Below are positions 57,643 through 64,000 of a stretch of 64,000 nucleotides of DNA, one piece after another. The stretch covers positions 186,001 through 250,000 of the forward strand of contig CAWDWM010000012.1 of assembly GCA_963806015.1 (NCBI GenBank), given 5' to 3'. The notes below the pieces were generated by a model. The model had not been told where the DNA came from, did not search any database, and was given only the letters and a program-made list of their open reading frames with translations. Position 1 is the stretch's first letter, and each line of letters begins with the position of its first letter. The stretch comes from JAOPZW01 sp963806015 (GTDB lineage Bacteria; Actinomycetota; Thermoleophilia; Solirubrobacterales; Solirubrobacteraceae). The position numbers and the translations under genes were made by a program.

Positions 57643-58226
57643 GAGACCGCGTAGCGCTTGATGTCCTCGTCGAGCTGCGCGCGATCGAGGTACTGGCCCT
57701 GATGGATGTAGGTCTGCTTGCCCCTGGCGTCGTAGAAGATGGTGCTCGGCGGCCCCACGAGCTGAAAGCCCTTGGCCACCTTGCCGTCGGGGTCCTCGTA
57801 GGACGGGTAGGTGAGGGGGATGTCGCGCAGCAGCTTCCGCGCCGCGCCGCGGTTGTCGGCCAGATCGACCCCGACGAAGGCCACGCGCTTGCCGTAGTCC
57901 AGCGACGCGCGCTGGATCACCGGCAGCTCGGAGCGGCAGGGAACGCACCACGCCGCCCACACGTTGACCACGACCGGGTGCCCGCGCAGCGCGCTCACCC
58001 GCGCCTGCAGGCCCTTGCGCGCTCCGGGGAGCAGGTCGTTGGCCTGCGCGTGCAGCGCGGCGAGGGCGGGCGGGGCGCCGTCGAGCTTGGCGTGCAGCTC
58101 CGCCGGCGAGATCTTGCTCACCTTCGGCTCGCTCGGGGTCCTGGACTCGGGGGCCTGCCGCAGCCCCACGAAGACGATCGCCGCGAGGGCGATCGCTCCG
58201 ATGATCCATGCCAGCAGGCGGCGCAT
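57639..58226 (-). CDS. TlpA/ResA-like membrane-anchored thioredoxin
   Basis: The 195-residue protein has one N-terminal membrane helix (about 4-22), a charged linker, and a thioredoxin-fold domain with the redox motif WCVPC (NVWAAWCVPCRSELPVIQ, about 96-110) and the cis-Pro segment LVGPPSTIFYDARG. It should reduce disulfides or support cytochrome c or cell-wall enzyme maturation outside the membrane. ATG 58226 is the best start because the membrane helix follows it directly. It is co-translated with the GNAT gene. Confidence 0.92.
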   Translation of the reverse strand: MRRLLAWIIGAIALAAIVFVGLRQAPESRTPSEPKVSKISPAELHAKLDGAPPALAALHAQANDLLPGARKGLQARVSALRGHPVVVNVWAAWCVPCRSELPVIQRASLDYGKRVAFVGVDLADNRGAARKLLRDIPLTYPSYEDPDGKVAKGFQLVGPPSTIFYDARGKQTYIHQGQYLDRAQLDEDIKRYAVS

Positions 58227-58434
58227 TTCGTGAAGGGTGTCAGACACGGCGACGCGCTCGGCGCACCAACCGGATAGTGCGGTATCCTGCGTATTACTCA
58301 CGGGGAGGGTGGACGAATCCAAGGCAGTTCCTCCCGTGCTCATCCCCGGGCAGTCCGGGGGGCTCCGAGTCGCCAGGCATGCCGTACGCCGCGACTCTCC
58401 GTTTCAGACAGATAGCCAGGCTTTGGCTGATTCC

Positions 58435-61431
58435 ATGTCGGCGGCCGTTGAGGCCGCAGCGATTCCCGATCAGGCCGCCATCGAGCGTGCCGAAGCGTTC
58501 ACACGTGAGCGCTTCGTTCACGACGGCGAAGACCCCGCCGTCGCGCTCGGCCCTGGCTCCGCTCGGCGGCGCGCGCTGGAGGATGCGCTGCGCGAGATCG
58601 ACGGCGGCGCCGAGGTGCCCTCGACGCGATGGCGCCGGCGCTACGCGCTGCTGCTCGGCCTCGAGCGCGTGCTCAGCGACGACGAGCCGCGGCTGGCCGA
58701 CGGCGCGCTGCTGAACCCCCACCAGGTCGACGCGCTCTCGGGCACGCTGACCGCGCTGCTGGCCGCCGTCCAGAACGGCCAGGGGGTCGCCGCGCCGACG
58801 GCGGAGCCCGTGCTCGCGGTCGACGACGAGCCCGAGCCCGAGGCCCCCGCCGCGGCCGCCGCTCCGGACGAGCCCGACGACGAGGACGAGGACGACGACG
58901 AGCCCGACCTCGAGGCCGACGACGACGACGAGGACGAGGCCGACGAACCCGAGGAGGACGAGGACGAGGACGACGACGAGGACGAGGCCGACGAGCCCGA
59001 GGACGCGTGGGAGGACGACGCCGAGCCCGACGTGGACGAGGACGTCCAGGAGGGCGCCGCCGACGACCCCAACGCCCACAAGCGCTTCTGGTTCGAGCAC
59101 GCCACGGGCGCCGGCAAGACCGTGGCCGCGATGGGCTTCGTCGAGGCCTCGCGCACCGGCGGCATCCTCATCCTCACCCACCGTCGCAACCTGGTCGACC
59201 AGTTCCTCGGCGAGCTGCACGACCGCGGCTACGGCCACCGCGAGTCCCCGGCCCTGCTCGACAACGCCGGGACCGATCGCTCCGACGGCCCGGTCACCGT
59301 CGAGACCTACCAGTGGTTCGTGCGCAACGCGGGGCGTATCTCCGACGCCTACACGATCGTCATCTGCGACGAGGCGCACACCGCGCTGGGCGAGAAGACC
59401 TCCGCCGCCATCCGCGCGTGGACCGGGCCGATCTTCATCGGCATGACGGCGACCGGCGCGCTCATCGCCCGCCACGTCACGGACCTCTTCCCGACGCAGA
59501 CCTCGCGCTTCGACCTCGCCCAGGCGGCGCGCCGCGGGGTCATCGCGCCCCTGCGCTGCATCCGCATCCCGCCCGGGCCGGGGGTGCGCACGATCGCCAA
59601 GGTGCCGCTGCGCCGCGGCGACGTCGACGTCGAGTTCGACCAGGAGATGCTGGCCGAGCTGCTGGACCAGCTGCCGTTCAACATGGCGATCGCCAATCTC
59701 TACAAGACGCGCTTCAACGGCGTGCCGGGCGTGATCTACGCCGCCGGGGTGCGCCACGCCTACAACGTCGCGGAGTCCATGCGCGCCGAGGGCCTGAAGG
59801 CCCAGGCCGTCTCGGGCGAGACGCCCAAGCGCGAGCTGGCCGAGATCCTCGCCGCCTACGAGCGCGGCGAGATCGACGTGCTGATCAACGCCCAGCTGCT
59901 GGCCGAGGGCTGGAACTCGCCCCGCGCGACCGTCTGCATGCACCTGGCGCCCACCGCCTCCCGGCGCGTCTACCAGCAGCGCGTGGGCCGCGTCACGCGC
60001 CGGCATCCGGGCAAGGAGGCCGGCGTCATCGTCGACTTCGTCCACCCGGCGACCAAGCACGACGACCCCGTCATCACCCTGCACTCGCTGCTCGACCGCG
60101 ACGTCTACCGCGGCGGCGCCATCGTCGTCGGCCCGGTGCGCCGCGGCCGCGGGCGCCGCGTGCGCGTCGAGCGCCGGGTCATCCCGGTCACGGCGGAGGA
60201 AGAGCGCCGTCACGAGGTCTTCGAGCGCGAGCTGTGGCGGATCGCCGTCGAGCACCTCGACTACGGCGAGCAGCACATGTGGGCCGCGCTGGCGGGGGCG
60301 CGCGTGGCGCCCAGCGGCTGGCGCCGCGCCCGGGCGATGCTGCACTTCGATCGCACCGGCGAGCTCAAGCGCCGCTTCCTGCTCACCGCCGTCGAGCGCA
60401 ATCGCAACGCCCAGCTGCGCGTGCGCGCGCTGCAGGAGATCGCCGCCGCCAAGGACGCCGAGGCCTTCGACCTCTCGATCGACGTCATCGGCACGTGGGC
60501 GCGCGAGGAGCGCCGCGAGGGCGCCAAGGTCATGTTCCAGGCGCTCGCGGAGAAGCGCATCGGGCGTCGCGACCAGGCCAACGCCTGGATCTGGCGCCTG
60601 GCCGAGTACACGCGCGAGGTCCACGAGGAGTACGCGGTCCAGCGCTGGCCGGAGACCAAGCGCCTGCTCGGGCTGCTCGTGAACTCCAGCGGCGGCGCCC
60701 ATGCGCGCAACGCCCGCCGGCTCGTGCACGCCGCGCGCAAGCAGGACCGCCGCCTGCAGGCGGCGCTGCTCGCCGCCGCGGTGGCGCACACGCCCGAGGC
60801 CGAGGAGGTCCTGCGCGGCGCCCGCACGCGCCTGGCCCGCAAGCCGAGCGCCCTCTCGCGCGAGCTGTTGCGCAACTTCCCCAAGGGCAAGGGCCGGCGC
60901 TCGCGCCGGCGGCGCAAGAAGGCCACCGCCGGGGCCGGTGCCGCGGGCCGCGGCGCACCCGGCGCCGCGCGGATGCGGGGCGGCGCCGACGAGCAGGTGC
61001 TCGACGAGGCGCTCGCCACCGCGACGACTGACGGCGCGGTCGTCGACACCGGGCGCGACGGCGACGGCAACAGTGACGCCGGCGAGCAGCAGCCCGCGAC
61101 CAAGCCGCGCGCCCGCCGCCAGCGCCGGCGCAAGGACGCCGATCCGGCGCGTACGGCCGCACCCGAGCCCGACGCCCCCGCTGAGGAGCAGCCCCAGGCC
61201 GCCGAGCAGGCGCGCGACGAAAGCGCCGCGCCCCAGGAGAAGCCCGCCCCGAAGCGCAGGCCCCGCCGCTCGGCCGCCGCGAGCAACGCCGCCGCCGACG
61301 AGCAGCCCGCTGCCGCCGCCGACGACCAGCCCGCCGAGAAGCCCAAGCCACGGCGCGCCCGCAAGAAGCCGGCTCCCAAGGACGCCGACCCGGCGGGCTC
61401 GCCCGCGGACTCGCCGGCCGAAGCCGCCTAA
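58435..61431 (+). CDS. Large SF2 DEAD/DEAH helicase with acidic insertion and basic tail
   Basis: From ATG 58435 the protein has 998 residues. An N-terminal helical part includes LLNPHQVDALSGTL, a Q-motif-like segment. Instead of leading directly to motif I, it is followed by about 65 residues made mainly of Asp/Glu (about 146-209). Then come Walker A HATGAGKTVAAM (about 222), Ia ILILTHRRNLVDQFL, DEAH at 312-315, motif III MTATGA, a second RecA domain with AEGWNSPRA and motif VI QQRVGRVTRR (about 514). HEAT-like helices follow (about 640-815), then a Lys/Arg/Ala/Pro-rich tail (about 816-998) like histone H1. An in-frame upstream start (58237 or TTG 58423) cannot be excluded. A role in chromosome or RNA remodelling is likely. 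Confidence 0.88.
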   Translation: MSAAVEAAAIPDQAAIERAEAFTRERFVHDGEDPAVALGPGSARRRALEDALREIDGGAEVPSTRWRRRYALLLGLERVLSDDEPRLADGALLNPHQVDALSGTLTALLAAVQNGQGVAAPTAEPVLAVDDEPEPEAPAAAAAPDEPDDEDEDDDEPDLEADDDDEDEADEPEEDEDEDDDEDEADEPEDAWEDDAEPDVDEDVQEGAADDPNAHKRFWFEHATGAGKTVAAMGFVEASRTGGILILTHRRNLVDQFLGELHDRGYGHRESPALLDNAGTDRSDGPVTVETYQWFVRNAGRISDAYTIVICDEAHTALGEKTSAAIRAWTGPIFIGMTATGALIARHVTDLFPTQTSRFDLAQAARRGVIAPLRCIRIPPGPGVRTIAKVPLRRGDVDVEFDQEMLAELLDQLPFNMAIANLYKTRFNGVPGVIYAAGVRHAYNVAESMRAEGLKAQAVSGETPKRELAEILAAYERGEIDVLINAQLLAEGWNSPRATVCMHLAPTASRRVYQQRVGRVTRRHPGKEAGVIVDFVHPATKHDDPVITLHSLLDRDVYRGGAIVVGPVRRGRGRRVRVERRVIPVTAEEERRHEVFERELWRIAVEHLDYGEQHMWAALAGARVAPSGWRRARAMLHFDRTGELKRRFLLTAVERNRNAQLRVRALQEIAAAKDAEAFDLSIDVIGTWAREERREGAKVMFQALAEKRIGRRDQANAWIWRLAEYTREVHEEYAVQRWPETKRLLGLLVNSSGGAHARNARRLVHAARKQDRRLQAALLAAAVAHTPEAEEVLRGARTRLARKPSALSRELLRNFPKGKGRRSRRRRKKATAGAGAAGRGAPGAARMRGGADEQVLDEALATATTDGAVVDTGRDGDGNSDAGEQQPATKPRARRQRRRKDADPARTAAPEPDAPAEEQPQAAEQARDESAAPQEKPAPKRRPRRSAAASNAAADEQPAAAADDQPAEKPKPRRARKKPAPKDADPAGSPADSPAEAA

Positions 61432-61435
61432 GCTC

Positions 61436-62119
61436 CTAGCGCAGCAGATGCACCTCGCCCGCGCTCAGCGCGGTGCGTCCACCCCCCGCCAGCTCGACCA
61501 TCAGGCGCCCCTCCCCGTCGACCCCGGCGCCGCGTCCGTGGCCGCCGGCCCACGCGACCTCGTGGCCGCGCAGGGCGTCGCGCTCGCGGTAGGCCGCCAG
61601 CAGCGCCCCCGGGTCGAGCGCCAGAGCGCGCTCGAGCGCGGCCAGCAGGCGCTCGAGCGTGGGCTCGAGGTCGGCGGGCGTCAGCCCCAGCGTGCCCGCC
61701 GTCGCGTGCAGCTCGGGCGGTAGCTCATCGACGCGCAGCGCGACGTTGAGGCCGATCCCCAGAACGACCCACCCCTCGTGGGGGCGGCCCTCGGCCAGGA
61801 TCCCCGCCACCTTGCGGCCCTCGACGAGCACGTCGTTGGGCCACTTGATCAGCGCCTCGGAGCCCGCCACCTCCGCGACCGCCAGCGCGGCGGCGAGCGG
61901 CAGCAGCGCCGGCGCGTCACGCAGGACGAGCGACAGCAGCAGTGCCTGGCCGGCGGGCGCGGACCACGTGCGCCCCTGCCGCCCGCGGCCGGCGCGCTGC
62001 TGTGCGGCGGTGACGAGCGTTCCGTGCGGCGCCCCGTCCAGCGCCAGCGCGCGGGCGCGGTCGTTGGTCGACGTCGTGTCGCGCAGATGCAGCCGCGGGC
62101 GCCCGAGCGTCGTGCTCAC
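61436..62119 (-). CDS. birA: Biotin--[acetyl-CoA-carboxylase] ligase
   Basis: The 227-residue enzyme activates biotin with ATP and attaches it to carboxylase carrier proteins. It has TTSTNDRARALA, the biotinyl-adenylate loop QQRAGRGRQGRTWSAP, the Lys in IKWPNDVLVEGRKVAGILAE and GIGLNVAL. There is no N-terminal winged helix, so it is monofunctional and not a repressor. GTG 62119 overlaps the SAM hydrolase stop. It converges on the helicase gene with a 4-base gap. Confidence 0.95.
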   Translation of the reverse strand: MSTTLGRPRLHLRDTTSTNDRARALALDGAPHGTLVTAAQQRAGRGRQGRTWSAPAGQALLLSLVLRDAPALLPLAAALAVAEVAGSEALIKWPNDVLVEGRKVAGILAEGRPHEGWVVLGIGLNVALRVDELPPELHATAGTLGLTPADLEPTLERLLAALERALALDPGALLAAYRERDALRGHEVAWAGGHGRGAGVDGEGRLMVELAGGGRTALSAGEVHLLR

Positions 62120-62919
62120 GCCGGGCGGACGCGGACCTCGGCGTCGAGGTCGAGCCCCAGGTGCAGAGCGGCCGAGCCACGGTTGACGGCCAGCGCCAGC
62201 GTTCGGTAGGCGTCCTCGTAGAGCAGCAGCTCGCCGGGCGGGACGTCGGCGAACGTCGTTGCGTAGTGCGCGAGCTCGTCGTTGATGGTGACCCGATGGC
62301 CCAGCTTGAGCCCCGAGCCCGCCAGCTCCTCGTGCTCGACGTCGAGCATCACGTTGCCGAAGCGGTCGAAGGCCAGGGCGTGGGCCACGAGGCCGCCGCC
62401 GTCGTCGTCGCGACGGGCGCGCGGCGTGTGCAGTGGCGTGAGCTCGCCGGTGTCGATCGGGTCGCCCGCGGCCGCGAGCGGTGCGCCGGCCGCCAGGTGC
62501 GCCGCCACCGGCGCGAAGAGGTCGCGCCCGTGGAAGGTGGCCGAGGTCGGCTCCAGGCGATGGGGCGAGCGCGCCACGTCGACGGCCTCCACGGCGCCCC
62601 CGAAGCGCTCGACGGCCAGCGCCAGCAGGCCGTTGTCGGGCCCGACGAGGATCCGGTCCTCCTCGGCGGTGCGCACCGCCACGGCGCGGCGCTGGCCGCC
62701 CACCTCGGGGTCGACGACCGCGAGGTGCACTCCCGCCGGGAAGTACGGCAGCGCGCGGCGCAGCACGAGCGCGCCGGAGCGCACGTCGTGGCGATCGATG
62801 CCGTGCGTGACGTCGATGATGCGCGCCTCGGGCGCGATCCGCGCCATGACGCCGTGGCACACGCCGACGAACTCGTCGTCCTGGCCGTAGTCGGAAAGGA
62901 AGGTGATGACCGCGGTCAC
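62116..62919 (-). CDS. SAM hydroxide adenosyltransferase (SAM hydrolase, DUF62)
   Basis: The 267-residue enzyme begins VITFLSDYGQDDEFVGVCHGVMARIAPEARIIDVTHGI, diagnostic for S-adenosyl-L-methionine hydroxide adenosyltransferases, relatives of fluorinase and chlorinase. Later FHGRDLFAPVAAHLAAG and FDRFGNVMLDV match. Hydrolases cleave SAM to adenosine and methionine; the halogenase-specific loop is not evident. GTG 62919 has a TAGAGT box 8 bases upstream and no Shine-Dalgarno. The coupled birA gene suggests a metabolic household role. Confidence 0.9.
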   Translation of the reverse strand: MTAVITFLSDYGQDDEFVGVCHGVMARIAPEARIIDVTHGIDRHDVRSGALVLRRALPYFPAGVHLAVVDPEVGGQRRAVAVRTAEEDRILVGPDNGLLALAVERFGGAVEAVDVARSPHRLEPTSATFHGRDLFAPVAAHLAAGAPLAAAGDPIDTGELTPLHTPRARRDDDGGGLVAHALAFDRFGNVMLDVEHEELAGSGLKLGHRVTINDELAHYATTFADVPPGELLLYEDAYRTLALAVNRGSAALHLGLDLDAEVRVRPA

Positions 62920-62927
62920 CGGATGGG

Positions 62928-62933
62928 ACTCTA
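62928..62933 (-). promoter_or_regulatory. -10 box TAGAGT for the SAM hydrolase-birA unit
   Basis: TAGAGT on the minus strand ends 8 bases before GTG 62919, matching the spacing of the other predicted leaderless promoters. Confidence 0.45.
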
Positions 62934-62975
62934 GTGCCCGGTTCGCGTGGCCGGACCCCGGGTAGCCCGCCCGCC

Positions 62976-63152
62976 ATGAGCGATCCGCGGAGCACCCCCG
63001 GCGCCGCCCCCAGCGGGCTGCCGCCCGACGAGCCCGAAGAGGCGCCGCTGGGCGTGCCCGATGCGCGGCCGGAGGGTGAGGACGAGTCCGATCGCGGCGC
63101 CGATGCGATGCCTGGCATTCCCAACGAGGGAGAGCCCCCCGCGGCGAGCTGA
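62976..63152 (+). CDS. Small acidic disordered protein
   Basis: The 58-residue frame from ATG 62976 encodes a Pro-, Asp- and Glu-rich protein without hydrophobic segments (LPPDEPEEAPLGVPDARPEGEDESDRG). It is probably unstructured. A TAGCCC sequence lies 7 bases before the ATG. It is upstream of a small membrane-protein gene with its own promoter. Function unknown; coding status is plausible from codon bias. Confidence 0.45.
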   Translation: MSDPRSTPGAAPSGLPPDEPEEAPLGVPDARPEGEDESDRGADAMPGIPNEGEPPAAS

Positions 63153-63173
63153 GCGGCCCTGCCCGGCACCTGA

Positions 63174-63201
63174 TTGACAGGCTGTCGGAGCGGCGTAGTC
63201 T
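63174..63201 (+). promoter_or_regulatory. Full -35/-10 promoter for a leaderless transcript
   Basis: TTGACA (63174-63179) and TAGTCT (63196-63201) are 16 bases apart, and the ATG at 63209 follows after 7 bases. This is the clearest sigma-70-type promoter in the window and predicts transcription starting at the ATG. Confidence 0.7.
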
Positions 63202-63208
63202 CGAAGGC

Positions 63209-63496
63209 ATGCTCGAGGTGCTCGTGGGCATCGCGCTTCCTCCCGTGGTCTTCGGGATCTTCGCCCTGCTGGCCATGTGGCTGGGCGCGGAGACCCGCCC
63301 GTGGTTCGACGAGCGCCCGGTCCGCGACGACCGTCCCAACTGGGGCCCGATCCGCCGCCGCCTGCCGCGCGACCGCGAGGAGGTCGCGCTCGAGGTGGAC
63401 GAGCCGCGCGACGGGCTGCTCGAGCCCGTGGCCGCGCCGATTCAGCCGCGCCCGCCGGCCGTCGCCAGGGCGGCGACGAGCCCGTCCGGCGTGTGA
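63209..63496 (+). CDS. Small single-span membrane protein
   Basis: The 95-residue protein starts with a hydrophobic segment (about 3-26, VLVGIALPPVVFGIFALLAMWLG), followed by a charged soluble tail with WFDERPVRDDRPNWGPIRRRLPRD and a Pro-rich end. The start is fixed by the promoter 7 bases upstream. It overlaps the convergent hemD 3' end by 55 bases. No known family. Confidence 0.65.
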   Translation: MLEVLVGIALPPVVFGIFALLAMWLGAETRPWFDERPVRDDRPNWGPIRRRLPRDREEVALEVDEPRDGLLEPVAAPIQPRPPAVARAATSPSGV

Positions 63497-64000
63497 TCGG
63501 CGGCCTCCAGGGCGGGCTCGTAGCCGAGCTCGCGTAGCGCGGCGCTCGTGACCGGCCCGATGGAGGCCAGGCGCGGGCCGTCGAGGGTGCCCGCGGCAGT
63601 GTGGAAGAAGCGCACCGCCGAGGCGCTGGCGAAGGTCAGCCAGTCGGCGTCCAGCGCCGCTGCCCGGGCCGCCTCGGGCATGGGCTCGGCGATGGTGCGG
63701 TAGAGCGCGATCACGTCGACCTCGGTCCCCGCTGCGCGCAGCGCGTCGGGCACGACGTCGCGGGCGTGCTCGGCGCGCGCGATCAGCGCGCGCCGCAGCC
63801 CCAGCGGCGCCAGCTCCTGGGCAAGCGCCTCGCCGACGGCCCGCTCGGGCACGATGTCGGCCACGATCCCTCGGGCGCGCAGCGCGTCGGCCGTACCGGG
63901 GCCGATGACGGCGATCTTCGGCCCGGCCAGCGCCCGCGCGTCGTGGGCGCGCGTCAGCAGCGCCTCGACCGCGTTGGGCGAGGTCAGCACCAGCAGGTCG
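63442..64000 (-). CDS. hemD: Uroporphyrinogen-III synthase (5' end outside the window)
   Basis: The visible 186 or so C-terminal residues read as HemD. They include LVLTSPNAVEALL, the linker region KIAVIGPGTADALRARGIVADIVPERAVGEALAQEL, LIARAEHARDVVPDALRAAG, VDVIALYRTI, DWLTFASASAVRFF and PRLASIGPVTSAALRELG. The enzyme closes the linear tetrapyrrole with inversion of ring D. The frame is open to the end of the window, so its N-terminus and other hem genes should lie beyond 64000. Confidence 0.88.
   Translation of the reverse strand, partial: DLLVLTSPNAVEALLTRAHDARALAGPKIAVIGPGTADALRARGIVADIVPERAVGEALAQELAPLGLRRALIARAEHARDVVPDALRAAGTEVDVIALYRTIAEPMPEAARAAALDADWLTFASASAVRFFHTAAGTLDGPRLASIGPVTSAALRELGYEPALEAADHTPDGLVAALATAGGRG

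Noticed and set aside
58294..60789. 831-codon minus-strand frame opposite the helicase gene
   Set aside because: Val/Leu/Gly low-complexity translation of the acidic repeat on the other strand; no motifs. It is a shadow of the helicase gene.

Overview
The window is very GC-rich, almost fully coding chromosomal DNA of an actinobacterium. The rpsF-ssb-rpsR-rplI-dnaB block, trehalose genes, GTGA/ATGA start-stop overlaps, TANNNT promoters that leave little or no 5' leader, and a Tat-type lipid phosphoesterase all fit Actinomycetota. My best guess is Thermoleophilia/Solirubrobacterales. That is inferred from style and gene content, not from a database match.

Layout. 0-1.7 kb: a membrane-anchored TPR-like protein, tRNA-Lys(CTT) and a methyltransferase that ends antisense to the tRNA. 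1.7-11.3 kb: a CDP-alcohol phosphatidyltransferase fused to an LTA-synthase-like sulfatase, a damaged phospholipase-C-like protein, then on the minus strand a tightly overlapping operon (MDR dehydrogenase, divergent 6-pyruvoyl-tetrahydropterin synthase homologue, glycosyltransferase, methyltransferase, flippase-like membrane protein, RibD/DHFR-like reductase, acyltransferase). This looks like an uncharacterised pathway making a modified pteridine- or pyrimidine-derived molecule. 11.4-18.4 kb: a secreted beta-helix protein, a class IV aminotransferase, and nucleotide-sugar genes (2-epimerase, 6-dehydrogenase, Gfo/Idh enzyme, hexapeptide acetyltransferase) resembling a diacetamido-uronic acid pathway.

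18.4-28.8 kb: purA, a DnaC/DnaI-like helicase loader overlapping dnaB, a dnaB carrying an intein in its P-loop, rplI and rpsR, then two IS110-family elements that separate rpsR from ssb and rpsF. The second transposase is frameshifted. 28.8-37.8 kb: trehalose synthesis (otsA and a TreT-like gene), a response regulator/histidine kinase/HtrA envelope-stress operon with an amber codon early in the kinase, and a pseudo-M28 membrane protein coupled to a sortase.

37.8-47.5 kb: a FlgM-like peptide, thiL, infA, a bifunctional penicillin-binding protein, MscS, HAD phosphatase, CPBP protease, L,D-transpeptidase, GCS2-type ligase, pyrE and tRNA-Arg(CCT). 47.5-54.1 kb: a complete oligopeptide ABC transporter in an unusual order, with a possible leader peptide. 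54.1-64 kb: two tRNA-editing enzymes, nitroreductase, galT, GNAT, TlpA-like thioredoxin, a large SF2 helicase with an acidic insertion and basic tail, birA, a SAM hydrolase, and the start of hemD's neighbourhood at the window edge.

Shared themes are envelope building (PBP, LDT, sortase, lipid-head-group enzymes, nucleotide sugars), pervasive translational coupling, and short bidirectional promoters in which one TAGGGTA box appears to serve both directions.
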